NCBI GenBank assembly: GCA_041751935.1 | Contig: JBGSIA010000166.1 | Coordinates: forward strand, 122,764 to 186,763 | Direction: 5' to 3' | Origin: JBBSJZ01 sp041751935 | Lineage (GTDB): Bacteria; Planctomycetota; Planctomycetia; Pirellulales; Pirellulaceae | Length of the DNA stretch: 64,000 nucleotides | Shown: positions 41,524 through 51,486 of the stretch, piece by piece | Numbering within the stretch: position 1 is the first letter of the stretch | How the letters are laid out: each line of letters starts with the position of its first letter | Program-made: the position numbers and the translations under genes | The notes under the pieces: model-generated | What the model was told of the DNA's origin: nothing | The model's input: the letters and a program-made list of their open reading frames with translations, nothing else | Database searches by the model: none

Positions 41524-42645
41524 TTACTTGGTCCGACAATGCGCCAGTGCAAGCAGAGCATACGCCGTTACGAGTTGGCGATCACCTTCCATCCATCGCT
41601 GGCTGCGATCGTTTACCCAGGCGCCGTCGGTTTCCTGCAAATCCGCTAATGTTTTGACTAGCTCTTCTCGCCAGGGGTGCGGTTCGCCAGCGGCATCGTC
41701 GATGACTTCGATTCCGGCGGCATCGAGTGTTTTAGCAAACGTGTGATAGTAATAGTACAAACCCGATGCTCCCATTCCGGGATTGTCTTCGAGTGTGTAG
41801 GTCTTGCGGATGAACTCCATGGCAGCGAGAACTCGCGGGTCATCGGCGTCCAAGCCCGCATAGATCATGCTCTTTAAACCTGCGTAGGTCATCGAGCCAT
41901 AACTGCGAAGCGCGCCGCTGTCAGTCTTACCCGCCTGACTCTCACCACCAGCCGCCGGCGTGTAATAAAAGCCGCCATCATTGGTGTCGTCGGCATGCTC
42001 GGTATCGTTCCCGTGTCCAGCTAAGTTCTGGCTGCGAACGACGAATTTCAAGGCCCGCTGTATGGCCTCGTCCTCAGCGTCATTGCCGAGTTCATGAAGC
42101 GCTTCGATAAAAAACGAAGTGTTCGACAAATCAGGACGCTTGTGACTTCCATATCCAGCGCCGCCGTACGCCGTATCGGATGGTTGGGCACCGTCAGCCT
42201 CGTCCCACTGCAGTTCCTTCAAAAACACTTCAGCACGGTCCAGGACGCTGTCGTACTTGTTGTCGCGATTTGCTCGCAGGAGTGCGGACACAGCGACACA
42301 GGTTTCGTAGTTCTTGTGCGACGATCCCGTCGTGTAGATTCCGCCGTCACCTTGAATCCGCGACTCAATGAACTCGATCCCCTTCTTGATCACAGGATCA
42401 TTGATCGCCGCTGGACGATGCTCCAAAATGGCGTCGACACAGAGTGCCGTGATTGCCACACCGCTTTCGCCGCTAAACGAACCGTTGTCGGCTTGTCCAC
42501 GGTTTCGTAAAAACTCGATACCGCGATCGGCGATCGATGCGATTTGCTTGTTCAGCGGTTCAGCAGCGCGCACGGAAATGGCTCCGCTGGCTGCGACCAT
42601 GACTACTGCTGCGATAACCAGCTTTATCGTTTGGAACTTACCCAT
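41524..42645 (-). CDS. Secreted prenyltransferase/squalene-oxidase repeat protein
   Basis: A 373-residue exported protein, signal peptide at residues 1-27. The mature protein is an alpha/alpha toroid of the terpene-cyclase/prenyltransferase-repeat type: GIEFLRNRGQADNGSFSGESGVAIT, GIEFIESRIQGDGGIYTTGS and FVRSQN-like units with the Gln-x-Asp-Gly-x-Trp or Gly-x-Phe pattern recur about every 50-60 residues. The catalytic DxDD of squalene cyclases is not evident, so an enzyme activity is doubtful. The start is at the ATG 42645 because the hydrophobic segment begins there. Such proteins are common in Planctomycetota, role unknown. Confidence 0.8.
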   Translation of the reverse strand: MGKFQTIKLVIAAVVMVAASGAISVRAAEPLNKQIASIADRGIEFLRNRGQADNGSFSGESGVAITALCVDAILEHRPAAINDPVIKKGIEFIESRIQGDGGIYTTGSSHKNYETCVAVSALLRANRDNKYDSVLDRAEVFLKELQWDEADGAQPSDTAYGGAGYGSHKRPDLSNTSFFIEALHELGNDAEDEAIQRALKFVVRSQNLAGHGNDTEHADDTNDGGFYYTPAAGGESQAGKTDSGALRSYGSMTYAGLKSMIYAGLDADDPRVLAAMEFIRKTYTLEDNPGMGASGLYYYYHTFAKTLDAAGIEVIDDAAGEPHPWREELVKTLADLQETDGAWVNDRSQRWMEGDRQLVTAYALLALAHCRTK

Positions 42646-42804
42646 GGCTTCAAGAATCCTAAGGATCGGGTGAAAGTTTGACGGCCGCCGATATCTCTCT
42701 CCATTTGATATATTCCAATCAATCGTGCGGGCGACCACATCCATGATATCTGATCCGGTTGACAACATGCAGTCATCGGACACGTGTAGCCGATCATTTC
42801 TGAC

Positions 42805-43278
42805 ATGCGCCCGGCCACTGCTCCTCGTCGAACCGCGTCTTTCACTGCCCAGCCTGTGTCAGTGGCGGTGAACTCGTCGACGGACGCGGTGAGCGAAATC
42901 ACCGGAGAAAAGCGAGTTTTCCGTGTAGATTCCGGCCATGCTGGGTGGCGTGATGCGGGTCCGCAGCCGTGCGACGATTTCCGCGCACCCGTCGAGGCTG
43001 CCGATTCTGAAGATTTTTCCGGGGCTGCGCTTAAACGCGAGCAGGTTTGGTTGCAACTGCACGCTGCTGAACTGATCAGCAGGTTGCAGGTTTGGGCAGA
43101 GGACTTGGACGCCCGCGAAGCCCAGCTGAATGCTCGCACAGCAATTTTGGAACATCGTGAGCGGCAATTGCGACTGCATCGCCAAACCGTAGAGCTGGAG
43201 CTGGCCGAGCAGAAGCGGTCCTTGGAGCGGGAGATTCAACAACTGCGAGCGGCCGCCCGACGGCTAGCCTTCGAGTGA
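42805..43278 (+). CDS. Coiled-coil protein of unknown function
   Basis: A 157-residue protein with an unremarkable, low-complexity first half and a long helix in the second half (residues about 85-157: REQVWLQLHAAELISRL onward, including AILEHRERQLRLHRQTVELE and QKRSLEREIQQLRAAARR). This is a predicted coiled coil. It has no signal peptide or motif. It diverges from the terpene-cyclase-like gene with 159 bases between the starts. Its reading frame looks like genuine coding by codon use, but no family is recognised. Confidence 0.55.
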   Translation: MRPATAPRRTASFTAQPVSVAVNSSTDAVSEITGEKRVFRVDSGHAGWRDAGPQPCDDFRAPVEAADSEDFSGAALKREQVWLQLHAAELISRLQVWAEDLDAREAQLNARTAILEHRERQLRLHRQTVELELAEQKRSLEREIQQLRAAARRLAFE

Positions 43279-43481
43279 CGACGACTGGCTTTTGAGTGAA
43301 CAGTGAACAACCTGGAGTCAAAATGAACACTAGATAGTTCTCGTGAGTGAAAACGGGCCAGCGACTTAGCCGGCGGGTTGTTTCGTTTGCGTGAAAACGG
43401 CTGTTCCGGTTTAATGGTCGTTTCGCCGCGATTCCCAGCGCAAATCAACTCCCGCTTTAAGCCCCCGAGCGTCAACCGTTC

Positions 43482-44903
43482 ATGCAGCTCCCCGTAATTT
43501 CTGACCCCCGCACTGGTACCCTGGGTCAGCCGAATGACGCCCGATCTGACGTTAAGTCTCGAGGACGCTACGCCGTCATCAGCTTGGGATGCCCCAAAAA
43601 CCTTGTTGATACTGAGCAAATGCTTGGTCGGCTGGATAGCGAAGGCTATCAAATGACATCGTCCGCCGAAGGTGCGGATTTCGTCGTGGTTAACACTTGT
43701 GGTTTCATCGATTCTGCCCGCGAAGAATCTCTCGGTGCGATCGACGAAATGCTTGAGTTGAAGCGACAAGGCAAAATCCGCGGCGTCGTGGTGACCGGAT
43801 GCTTGGCGGAGCGACAACGTGAAAAACTGCTCGAAGCTCGCCCTGAAATCGATGCCTTGGTCGGCGTTTTTGGACGCAACGAAATCGTGGATATCGTCGA
43901 CCGTTTACAGTCAGGGCTGAACGAACAGCGAATGGTGTTTCGACCAGCAGCAGTACGTCCGCTTAGCGATGCGATTCGCTCGGCCGTCACTCCGCGTCAC
44001 TTCGCGTACCTGAAAATCAGCGAGGGTTGCGATCGACTGTGCACGTTCTGTGCGATTCCCAAAATGCGAGGTAAGCACTATAGCAAACCGATCGAACAGG
44101 TCATCGAAGAAGCCGTTCGACTTGGCGAGAGCGGGGTGCGAGAAATCAACATCGTCGCGCAAGACACAACTTACTATGGCATGGATTTGTATGGCGAGCC
44201 GCGATTAAAGGACTTGCTTCGCGAATTGGACCAGATCGAATCGTTGGACTGGATTCGATTGATGTACTTTTATCCGATGTACATCGACGATGCGTTGATC
44301 CAGACGATCGCCAGCGCAAAACGGATTCTGCCGTACATCGATATGCCGCTGCAGCACGCCAGCGACTCGATGCTCAAGCGAATGGCTCGCCGAACGACAC
44401 GTCGAGATATGGAATCGATTCTGGATTCGCTCCGTGGCGGCATCGAATCCCTTGTGATGCGAACGACAATGATCACCGGTTTCCCTGGAGAAACGGACGA
44501 AGACTTTGAGCAATTGGCCGAGTTTGTTGAACAACAACGCTTCCAGAATCTAGGTGTCTTCACGTATTCGATCGAAGACGATACGCCGGCCGCGAAATTG
44601 CCTAATCGAGTGGATCGCAAAATTGCCGATAGGCGACGCGCAGAGTTGATGGCGATCCAGCAAGGGATTGCGTTTGAGTGGAACCAGTCTCGTGTCGGTG
44701 CGATCGAGGACATTATTATTGACAGCGCAGTGCCAGACCAACCGGGAGCCTGGATCGGACGATCTCGCAGTGAGGCTCCGGATATCGATGGAATCGTCTA
44801 CGTATCGGCGGCTGATGATGACGAATCCGTAAAAATTGGTTCAATCGTGAAGTGCGAGATCGTGGCGTATCAAAACTATGACCTCATTGCCGCCGTACTG
44901 TAA
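43482..44903 (+). CDS. rimO: Ribosomal protein S12 methylthiotransferase RimO
   Basis: Radical SAM enzyme that adds a methylthio group to an aspartate of ribosomal protein S12. The 473-residue protein has all family marks: SLGCPKNLVDTE (residues about 34-45), NTCGFID and TGCLAERQR with the three Cys of the N-terminal iron-sulfur cluster, then EGCDRLCTFCAIPKMRG (radical SAM CxxxCxxC) and the TRAM domain at the C-terminus. The N-terminus has about 28 extra residues compared with the shortest members. The gene stands alone. Confidence 0.96.
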   Translation: MQLPVISDPRTGTLGQPNDARSDVKSRGRYAVISLGCPKNLVDTEQMLGRLDSEGYQMTSSAEGADFVVVNTCGFIDSAREESLGAIDEMLELKRQGKIRGVVVTGCLAERQREKLLEARPEIDALVGVFGRNEIVDIVDRLQSGLNEQRMVFRPAAVRPLSDAIRSAVTPRHFAYLKISEGCDRLCTFCAIPKMRGKHYSKPIEQVIEEAVRLGESGVREINIVAQDTTYYGMDLYGEPRLKDLLRELDQIESLDWIRLMYFYPMYIDDALIQTIASAKRILPYIDMPLQHASDSMLKRMARRTTRRDMESILDSLRGGIESLVMRTTMITGFPGETDEDFEQLAEFVEQQRFQNLGVFTYSIEDDTPAAKLPNRVDRKIADRRRAELMAIQQGIAFEWNQSRVGAIEDIIIDSAVPDQPGAWIGRSRSEAPDIDGIVYVSAADDDESVKIGSIVKCEIVAYQNYDLIAAVL

Positions 44904-44956
44904 CGGTCTGACACTTCATCGGTTCGCTGGACTGTGCGAAACCACATATTTTCTTT

Positions 44957-44985
44957 CGCTGGCTGACCCCTCAATTTCGCCAGCG
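44957..44985. terminator. Hairpin after rimO
   Basis: Perfect 7-bp GC-rich arms (44957-44963 and 44979-44985) around a 15-base loop, 53 bases after the rimO stop and about 80 bases before pgsA. No U-run follows on the plus strand. It may be a weak or Rho-assisted terminator; a chance pairing is possible. Confidence 0.28.
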
Positions 44986-45062
44986 CCGCATCGTACCCTA
45001 GCCGGGCTCTAATAAATTCGAGACAACAACGTCAACAAAAACACTGCCCGCCGTGAATCCAT

Positions 45063-45683
45063 ATGACCACGAATTCCTTAAGCATGACTGAGTCCACGAC
45101 GCGTCCGGCAAGACCATCGGTATATAATGTCCCCAACGCGCTTACGACTGCACGATTCGCATTGGCGATCGCGGTAATCGTGCTGGTGCCGTTAGCCGAC
45201 TACCGATCCGCGGTTGTCGTGTTTTTAATCGCCGCATCGACGGATTGGATGGATGGTTACTGGGCACGCAAATACGGCCAAATCACCAAACTTGGTCGTA
45301 TATTTGATCCATTTGTTGACAAAATCATTATCTGTGGCACGTTCATCGCTTTGTCAGGTGTAGCCGACAGCAACGTTGCCTCATGGATGGCAACGATCGT
45401 CGTCGCCAGAGAGTTGCTGGTGACGAGCCTCCGGGGATTGATCGAAGGAGCTGGTGGCGATTTCTCGGCGAGTTGGCTCGGCAAGTGGAAGATGGTCGTC
45501 CAGTGTGCCGCTGTCGTCTCGGAGCTTTTGTGCCTGACCAGTAATCCGCCCGCAGCCTGGCTCACGATTACAAGCGGGGCGCTGTTATGGGGGGCAATCG
45601 CCATCACCGTCTATTCAGGCTATGACTACGTTGTGGCCGCAGCACGTGCGATGCGTGACCAAGACGAAAGACCGACCGCATGA
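45063..45683 (+). CDS. pgsA: CDP-alcohol phosphatidyltransferase (PgsA-like)
   Basis: A 206-residue inner-membrane enzyme that most likely makes phosphatidylglycerophosphate from CDP-diacylglycerol and glycerol 3-phosphate. The family motif is DWMDGYWARKYGQITKLGR followed by IFDPFVDK (residues about 60-88), giving the pattern of Asp-x2-Asp-Gly-x2-Ala-Arg with the later Gly and two Asp. Four or five other membrane segments flank it. The N-terminal NVPNALTTARFAL is typical of PgsA. Its last bases overlap the CPBP gene in an ATGA. The PG product would supply Lgt. Confidence 0.9.
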   Translation: MTTNSLSMTESTTRPARPSVYNVPNALTTARFALAIAVIVLVPLADYRSAVVVFLIAASTDWMDGYWARKYGQITKLGRIFDPFVDKIIICGTFIALSGVADSNVASWMATIVVARELLVTSLRGLIEGAGGDFSASWLGKWKMVVQCAAVVSELLCLTSNPPAAWLTITSGALLWGAIAITVYSGYDYVVAAARAMRDQDERPTA

Positions 45684-46783
45684 CGTTTATCTCTAGCGTC
45701 GTCGTAGGATTCGTCGCTCAAGTCACCGCTGAATTGCCCGCGGAAGTCGAGTTGCCGACGGAAGTCACACCCGCTGATGCCGCCATTGGCCTGATTGGCT
45801 GGATGATCTTTATCTCCAGTGCGATGCTGTGGTGGCGAGCATCACGACGAGTCGTCGGCGGCGGAGGTTCGATTATCGCATTGCGACCGCGCGACACTTC
45901 GTTTTGGACGCCAGCTTTACTGTTGCAAACCATCGGCGTGTTTATCGTCACCTTCTTTGTTTCGATCTCGTTGTCGCTGGGCGCGATGGTTGGCTTGGGC
46001 TGGATCGATCCCGCAGCCGAAACAAAATCTGGATCGCTGCTGTTCCAAATCTTAGCAAATACATTGGCCGGTGTACTTGCTGTGATTGCAACGCTGACGT
46101 ACTTGCTAGCGCGAAATCCCAATGCGCTGCGGCAATTGGGCATTACTTGGCCCGTTGGCGATGGTCGTCTGGGATTAGTCGCCGCCGTCATGTTGTTGCC
46201 ACCAGTAATGATTTTGTCAGGATTAGTGTCCCATTTCGTCGAGTACAGCCATCCGGTGATTGACTCGCTCGAAGCTGACAAGGGAGTAGGGGTGTTTCTG
46301 GTAATGCTTGTGGGAACCGCAGTAATCACACCTTTTGTCGAGGAGTTTATGTTCCGCGTACTGCTGCAAGGCGGATTGCAAGGAATCGTCGATCGAAGTC
46401 CGTCGGAATCACAATTCGCCGATGAACAACGCCTTGCACCGGAGCAGAACGTTGCGACGGAGCGTATGGTCAATGCCACCGACCTTGAGGACAGCAATCC
46501 GTACGCAATCGGTACGCGACCGCTTGCGGAGTCATCCGCGCAAGTCATTGCAACCAGCACGACTGTGCAACCGCATTCGCTTTCTTGGTGGCCCATGCTG
46601 TTCGCCAGTGCGGTGTTTGCCGCAATGCATATAGGCCAAGGCGCGGCCTGGATTCCACTGTTCTTTTTGTCGCTTGGGCTCGGCTATTTGTACCGCCAAA
46701 CCGGCAGTATCACCGCCCCGTTCGTCGTCCACGCCGTGCTAAACTTTATCACCATGGTCGTGACCTTCGCACAATTGGACTAG
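45680..46783 (+). CDS. CPBP family intramembrane metalloprotease
   Basis: A 367-residue membrane protein with about eight membrane segments. The CPBP (ABI) motifs are FVEEFMFRVLLQGGLQ (Glu-Glu-x3-Arg; residues about 215-230), FAAMHIGQG with His, and VVHAVLNFI with His-x3-Asn near the C-terminus. An unusual hydrophilic insert of about 70 residues, rich in Ser, Glu and Ala, sits between the first motif and the second. CPBP proteases act on prenylated or transmembrane substrates; the bacterial substrate here is unknown. It starts within the pgsA stop. Confidence 0.87.
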   Translation: MTFISSVVVGFVAQVTAELPAEVELPTEVTPADAAIGLIGWMIFISSAMLWWRASRRVVGGGGSIIALRPRDTSFWTPALLLQTIGVFIVTFFVSISLSLGAMVGLGWIDPAAETKSGSLLFQILANTLAGVLAVIATLTYLLARNPNALRQLGITWPVGDGRLGLVAAVMLLPPVMILSGLVSHFVEYSHPVIDSLEADKGVGVFLVMLVGTAVITPFVEEFMFRVLLQGGLQGIVDRSPSESQFADEQRLAPEQNVATERMVNATDLEDSNPYAIGTRPLAESSAQVIATSTTVQPHSLSWWPMLFASAVFAAMHIGQGAAWIPLFFLSLGLGYLYRQTGSITAPFVVHAVLNFITMVVTFAQLD

Positions 46784-46837
46784 CGTTTCGGTTAGAATGC
46801 TTCCGTTGCAAGCACTCCCCAAACGAGATCCAATCCC

Positions 46838-48433
46838 ATGAATCGTGCCGTACTCGCACCGCTTTTATTGCTACTTCTCCCAGCGATCGTTTACTCAGTC
46901 GATCGTCCGAACATCTTGTTCATCTTCTCCGATGACCACTGCCAACAAGCACTGAGCGCCTATGACGATTCGCGAATCGTCACGCCAAATATGGATCGCA
47001 TCGCGAAGGAAGGAATGCGGTTCAACAAATGTTACTGCACCAACGGTATCTGCGGCCCCAGCCGTGCCGTGATCCAGACGGGGAAGTACAGTCATGCGAA
47101 TGGATTCCTACATAATGGCAATCGATTCAACGGCGACCAACAGACCTTCCCCAAGCTACTGAGAACGGCAGGCTACCAAACAGCCGTCATCGGCAAGTGG
47201 CACTTGGAGTCAACCCCGCAGGGTTTCGACTACTACGACATCCTGATCGGGCAAGGACCGTACTACAACCCACCGATGATCACCGCCGGGGATAATGGTC
47301 AACCCACCACTCGACCGCATACGGGATACACGACAGAAATCATTACTGAAAAAACGCTTGAATGGCTCAAAAACAGTCGCGACCAAAGCAAGCCATTCAT
47401 GGTGATGTGCCAGCACAAGGCGCCGCATCGCAATTGGCAACCCGCCCCGAAATATTTGAATTGGTTGGATGATCAAGTCATCGCTGAACCAGAAACACTT
47501 TACGACAATTACACCGGTCGCACTCAATCAGCAAGTCGGCAAGAAATGTCGATCGCTAAGGACCTGAATGCGAACGACCTTAAACTCACGCCGGCCACGG
47601 GTCTTAACGACCAGCAACGAGAACTTTGGGACGCTGCCTATGGACCCAAGAACGCCGCATACGAAATGGCACTTCCCGGCATGAGCGAGAAGGAAATCAT
47701 CCAGTGGAAGTACCAACGCTACGTCAAAGATTATTTGCGGTGCGTCAAAAGCGTGGATGATAGTATCGGCGAGGTTCTTAAGTATTTGGATGAAACGGGG
47801 CTCGCTGACAATACCGTCGTTATTTACTCCTCAGATCAGGGTTGGTATTTGGGCGAACACGGTTGGTTTGACAAACGATGGATGTATGAGGAATCACTGA
47901 AATGTCCACTGCTGGTCCGCTGGCCGGGTACAACGAAACCAGGCACGATTAACGATGCCGCTATTGTCTCGAATCTTGATTTTGCAGAAACGTTTTTGGA
48001 TATCGCGGGTGTCCCTGTACCTGCGGATATGCACGGCCGAAGTATGGTACCGATCCTGAAAGGCAACACACCCGATGACTGGCGCAAGACGTTTTACTAT
48101 CACTACTATGAAAACCCAGGCGCTCATAACGTAGCTCGGCATTACGGCGTGACCGACGGCAAGCACAAGCTGATTCGCTATTACGCACTCGAAGGGAAAC
48201 TGATCGACGACTGGGAGCTATTTGACCTTGAGAAAGATCCCAACGAGTTAGTCAATGTTTACGGCAGTACGGATTTGATTCAGGTACAAACTCGTTTAAA
48301 TAGTGAGCTGGATCGCTTAAGAACGTTCTATCAAGTGCCTGAGGACAACGACCCTGGCATGCAACGCGAGCCCCAAAAAAATCGGCAAAACTTGAAATCG
48401 AAAGGCAAAAAGAAAGCAACGGCAACAAATTGA
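46838..48433 (+). CDS. Secreted type I sulfatase
   Basis: A 531-residue sulfatase of the alkaline-phosphatase fold, exported by a signal peptide (residues 1-20). Metal-site DDH follows FIFSDDHCQQ (residues about 31-34). The formylglycine site is Cys72 in ICGPSRAVIQTGKY (Cys-x-Pro-Ser-Arg). IGKWHLE near 126 and IYSSDQGWYLGEHGWFDK near 326 are the other active-site motifs (SDQGW instead of the common SDNG). It should cleave sulfate esters from a glycan once matured by FGE or anSME, neither of which is in the window. First gene of the catabolic region; stop to next start is 45 bases. Confidence 0.93.
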   Translation: MNRAVLAPLLLLLLPAIVYSVDRPNILFIFSDDHCQQALSAYDDSRIVTPNMDRIAKEGMRFNKCYCTNGICGPSRAVIQTGKYSHANGFLHNGNRFNGDQQTFPKLLRTAGYQTAVIGKWHLESTPQGFDYYDILIGQGPYYNPPMITAGDNGQPTTRPHTGYTTEIITEKTLEWLKNSRDQSKPFMVMCQHKAPHRNWQPAPKYLNWLDDQVIAEPETLYDNYTGRTQSASRQEMSIAKDLNANDLKLTPATGLNDQQRELWDAAYGPKNAAYEMALPGMSEKEIIQWKYQRYVKDYLRCVKSVDDSIGEVLKYLDETGLADNTVVIYSSDQGWYLGEHGWFDKRWMYEESLKCPLLVRWPGTTKPGTINDAAIVSNLDFAETFLDIAGVPVPADMHGRSMVPILKGNTPDDWRKTFYYHYYENPGAHNVARHYGVTDGKHKLIRYYALEGKLIDDWELFDLEKDPNELVNVYGSTDLIQVQTRLNSELDRLRTFYQVPEDNDPGMQREPQKNRQNLKSKGKKKATATN

Positions 48434-48478
48434 AATTGATTTTCTCTGGCCTTCGGTTCTCAGCACTAAGGTACTCCA

Positions 48479-51400
48479 ATGATTTCGCATCGTGACTTGA
48501 GTTTATTTTTCGCGGTTTTTCTCTTTGTCCCATCGTTCTCTCAACTTTCGGCAGATGAACCTCAATGGAAACTTAAGCCGCTAGAATACAATAACCCCGG
48601 TCTCAACGTCGATCTTGGCGTCGGTCTGTGGGCCTATCCGATTCCGCTCGACTATGACAACGATGGCGATATGGATCTGCTTGTCGGATGCCCGGACAAA
48701 CCGTCCAACGGTGTTTACTTTTTTGAGAATTCGACGCAAGATCCATCGATCAAAATGCCTGTATTCAAACCCAGCGTTCGTCTGGGGGATGCGCATCATT
48801 ATATGCTGCTAAGCGACATCAATGGCGATAAGGTCGTTCTGACGCCTGCGAAAGAATATCGGCGAGATCCAAAGACGGGAAAGTTCAATTTCTCAAAGCC
48901 AGCGAAGATCGATTCTCCGGCAAACCCCAGTCGTGCTGCGGGTCGAACACGAGCGAACATGTGGCGGTACGTCGATTACGATGGCGATGGTGACCACGAT
49001 ATCACCATCGGCATCGGCGATTGGTCCGATCTTGGTTGGGACCATGCTTACGACAACCACGGCAACTGGCGAAACGGACCACTACACGGTTATGTCTACC
49101 TAGTTGAAAATGTCGGATCTAATGAGCTGCCAAAGTATGCTGGGTCGCCAACGCGATTGCTCGCAGGCGGTGGAGAGATCGATGTTTATGGTTGGCCCAG
49201 CCCAAACTTTGCTGATTTCGATAACGATGGGGATCTAGACTTGTTGTGCGGCGAGTTCATGGATGGGTTTACCTACTTTCAAAATGTCGGCACTCGAAAA
49301 GATCCGACGTACGCTGCCGGAAAAAAATTGAATTCCGCCGAGGGTGTACCACTTGTGATGGACTTGCAAATGATCACCCCGACTGCGGTTGATTGGGATA
49401 AAGACGGCGATTTCGATTTAATTGTTGGTGATGAAGATGGGCGAGTCGCGCTGATTGAAAACACTGGTCGCATCGTTGACAGTCAACCCGTGTTCGCCGC
49501 GCCAAAATACTTCCAGCAACAAGCCGACACTCTGAAGTTTGGTGCGTTGGCAACACCTTTTGCCTACGATTGGGATGGCGATGGAGACCAAGACATCCTA
49601 TGTGGAAATACGGCCGGCTCGATTGGCTTTTTTGAAAACTTAGGGCCAGCCGACAATGGGCTTTGGAAGTGGGCGGCCCCGTCTGTGCTGCATGTCAAAT
49701 CCAGCGACAACCAGACAAAGCCGTTTCGTGTGATGGCTGGCGAAAATGGATCCATTCAGGGACCCTGTGAAGCTAAATGGGGTTATACGACACTTTCTGT
49801 TGCCGACTGGGATGGCGATGGTGACGGCGACATTATTTACAACTCGATCCTCTCGCAACTTGGTTTATTGATCAACGAATCCGGCACGCTCGTGGAACAA
49901 GAATTTGATACTGGCCAGGAAGAGTCACCACCGGCTTGGTATTGGTGGCAGACAAAATCGAATTCTGCACTGACCCAGTGGCGAACGACACCAGTAGCGA
50001 TCGATTTTGACGGCGATGAGAAGCTCGATCTTGTGATGCTCGATCAAGAAGGCTTTCTTACATTGCGGTCGGCCTGTGGAAAGGCCGCGAGGATTTTTGT
50101 CGACGAACAAAACCAGCCAATAAGACTGAATGCAAAAAGCTGTGGAGGCAGTGGCCGTGTGAAGTTATCTGTGGTCGACTGGGATGGCGATTCGCGACTG
50201 GACGTGCTGGTGAATTCGGAGAATGCAAGTTGGTATAGCAACTGTGAAGATCGCGATGGAAAAGTAGTGCTAAAACGTGTTGGCAATTTGTCGGAAAGAA
50301 ATGTTGCTGGGCATTCCACCAGCCCGGCATTTTGCGACTTTAACGGTGACGGTATTCCCGACTTGCTTGTCGGCAGTGAAAACGGGCGCATTTACTACAT
50401 CAACCACAACGAATGCATTGATTACTCAAACGTACAGTTGCGAGCCGCCCCAGCAACGGAGCCGGGTGAACCAAGATTCCCCGGGCTGGTCAATGAGGAG
50501 TTTGTGTTCGAGAAACCGCCACACGACCAATGCCACGCGTCAACCATCTGCCAAACGACGCGTGGATTGGTCTCGGCATGGTTCGGCGGCACCAAGGAAG
50601 GCAACGATGACGTCGGGATTTGGACGAGCTATCACGATGGTGTCAGTTGGCAATCACCAGTTCGTGTTGCTGATGGCGTACAGCATGATGGACTGCGTTA
50701 TCCCTGCTGGAACCCTGTGTTGTATCAGCCGCCTGGGGACGCACCGACCATTCTTTTTTTCAAAGTCGGACCAAATCCGCGAGAATGGTGGGGTGAGATG
50801 ATGGTCAGTTACGATCGCGGTCGCACGTTCACCCATCGGCGTCGCTTGCCGACGGGTATTGATGGGCCAGTTCGTTGCAAACCGATCTTACTTGATGATG
50901 GTGTGACATTGCTGTGCGGTTCGTCGACCGAGTACGACGGATGGCGAGTTCATTTCGAGTCGACGCAACTTGTTGATGGGCAAATCGTTGATGCTGGAAT
51001 CGGTGGCGCTTGGAAACGGATTGGACCGATTAACGATGCGAGTGAATTCAACGCAATCCAACCAACGTTTTTGCAATACCCCGATGGGCGTCTGCAAGTG
51101 CTCTGTCGAACCAAAGAAGGTGTCATTGCGACCAGCACGTCGTCGGATAACGCGAAAACGTGGACAAAGTTGGAAGCCATTGAGCTGCCCAATCCGAATT
51201 CGGGTATCGAAGCAGTATCGCTTTCCGATGGACGACATCTATTAGTCTATAACCATCTGGGCACAGGCAAGAGCGAATGGGGCGGACGCGGCCTGTTGAA
51301 CTTGGCGATCTCTGACGACGGAGTCACATGGCGCGAGATTGGGAAGTTGGAACAGGAGCAGAAGAGCGAGTTCAGCTACCCGGCGATTATACAAACCAAT

Positions 51401-51481
51401 GACGGGCTGGTGCATATCTCCTATACCTGGAAACGCAACCGTATCAAGCACGTCATCGTTGATCCCAAGGCGATCCAATAA
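48479..51481 (+). CDS. Secreted FG-GAP repeat/sialidase fusion
   Basis: A 1000-residue exported protein. Residues 1-25 are a signal peptide. The first two thirds hold nine calcium-binding FG-GAP/VCBS repeats, readable as DYDNDGDMD, DYDGDGDHD, DFDNDGDLD, DWDKDGDFD, DWDGDGDQD, DWDGDGDGD, DFDGDEKLD, DWDGDSRLD and DFNGDGIPD. From about residue 660 follows a six-blade sialidase-like domain with Asp boxes SYDRGRTF, SSDNAKTW and SDDGVTW, and the entry motif EFVFEKPPHDQCHASTICQ. Fusion of a beta-propeller with an exo-alpha-sialidase-like unit is unusual in length. It lies between the sulfatase and ribulokinase genes, probably in one transcript. Cleavage of sialic acid itself is not certain: the family is broad. 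Confidence 0.85.
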   Translation: MISHRDLSLFFAVFLFVPSFSQLSADEPQWKLKPLEYNNPGLNVDLGVGLWAYPIPLDYDNDGDMDLLVGCPDKPSNGVYFFENSTQDPSIKMPVFKPSVRLGDAHHYMLLSDINGDKVVLTPAKEYRRDPKTGKFNFSKPAKIDSPANPSRAAGRTRANMWRYVDYDGDGDHDITIGIGDWSDLGWDHAYDNHGNWRNGPLHGYVYLVENVGSNELPKYAGSPTRLLAGGGEIDVYGWPSPNFADFDNDGDLDLLCGEFMDGFTYFQNVGTRKDPTYAAGKKLNSAEGVPLVMDLQMITPTAVDWDKDGDFDLIVGDEDGRVALIENTGRIVDSQPVFAAPKYFQQQADTLKFGALATPFAYDWDGDGDQDILCGNTAGSIGFFENLGPADNGLWKWAAPSVLHVKSSDNQTKPFRVMAGENGSIQGPCEAKWGYTTLSVADWDGDGDGDIIYNSILSQLGLLINESGTLVEQEFDTGQEESPPAWYWWQTKSNSALTQWRTTPVAIDFDGDEKLDLVMLDQEGFLTLRSACGKAARIFVDEQNQPIRLNAKSCGGSGRVKLSVVDWDGDSRLDVLVNSENASWYSNCEDRDGKVVLKRVGNLSERNVAGHSTSPAFCDFNGDGIPDLLVGSENGRIYYINHNECIDYSNVQLRAAPATEPGEPRFPGLVNEEFVFEKPPHDQCHASTICQTTRGLVSAWFGGTKEGNDDVGIWTSYHDGVSWQSPVRVADGVQHDGLRYPCWNPVLYQPPGDAPTILFFKVGPNPREWWGEMMVSYDRGRTFTHRRRLPTGIDGPVRCKPILLDDGVTLLCGSSTEYDGWRVHFESTQLVDGQIVDAGIGGAWKRIGPINDASEFNAIQPTFLQYPDGRLQVLCRTKEGVIATSTSSDNAKTWTKLEAIELPNPNSGIEAVSLSDGRHLLVYNHLGTGKSEWGGRGLLNLAISDDGVTWREIGKLEQEQKSEFSYPAIIQTNDGLVHISYTWKRNRIKHVIVDPKAIQ

Positions 51482-51486
51482 CTGAT

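Noticed and set aside
45718..46596. A 292-codon open frame antisense to the CPBP gene
   Set aside because: The plus strand carries full CPBP motifs; the antisense product is Ser/Thr/Pro-rich without motif, a typical shadow.
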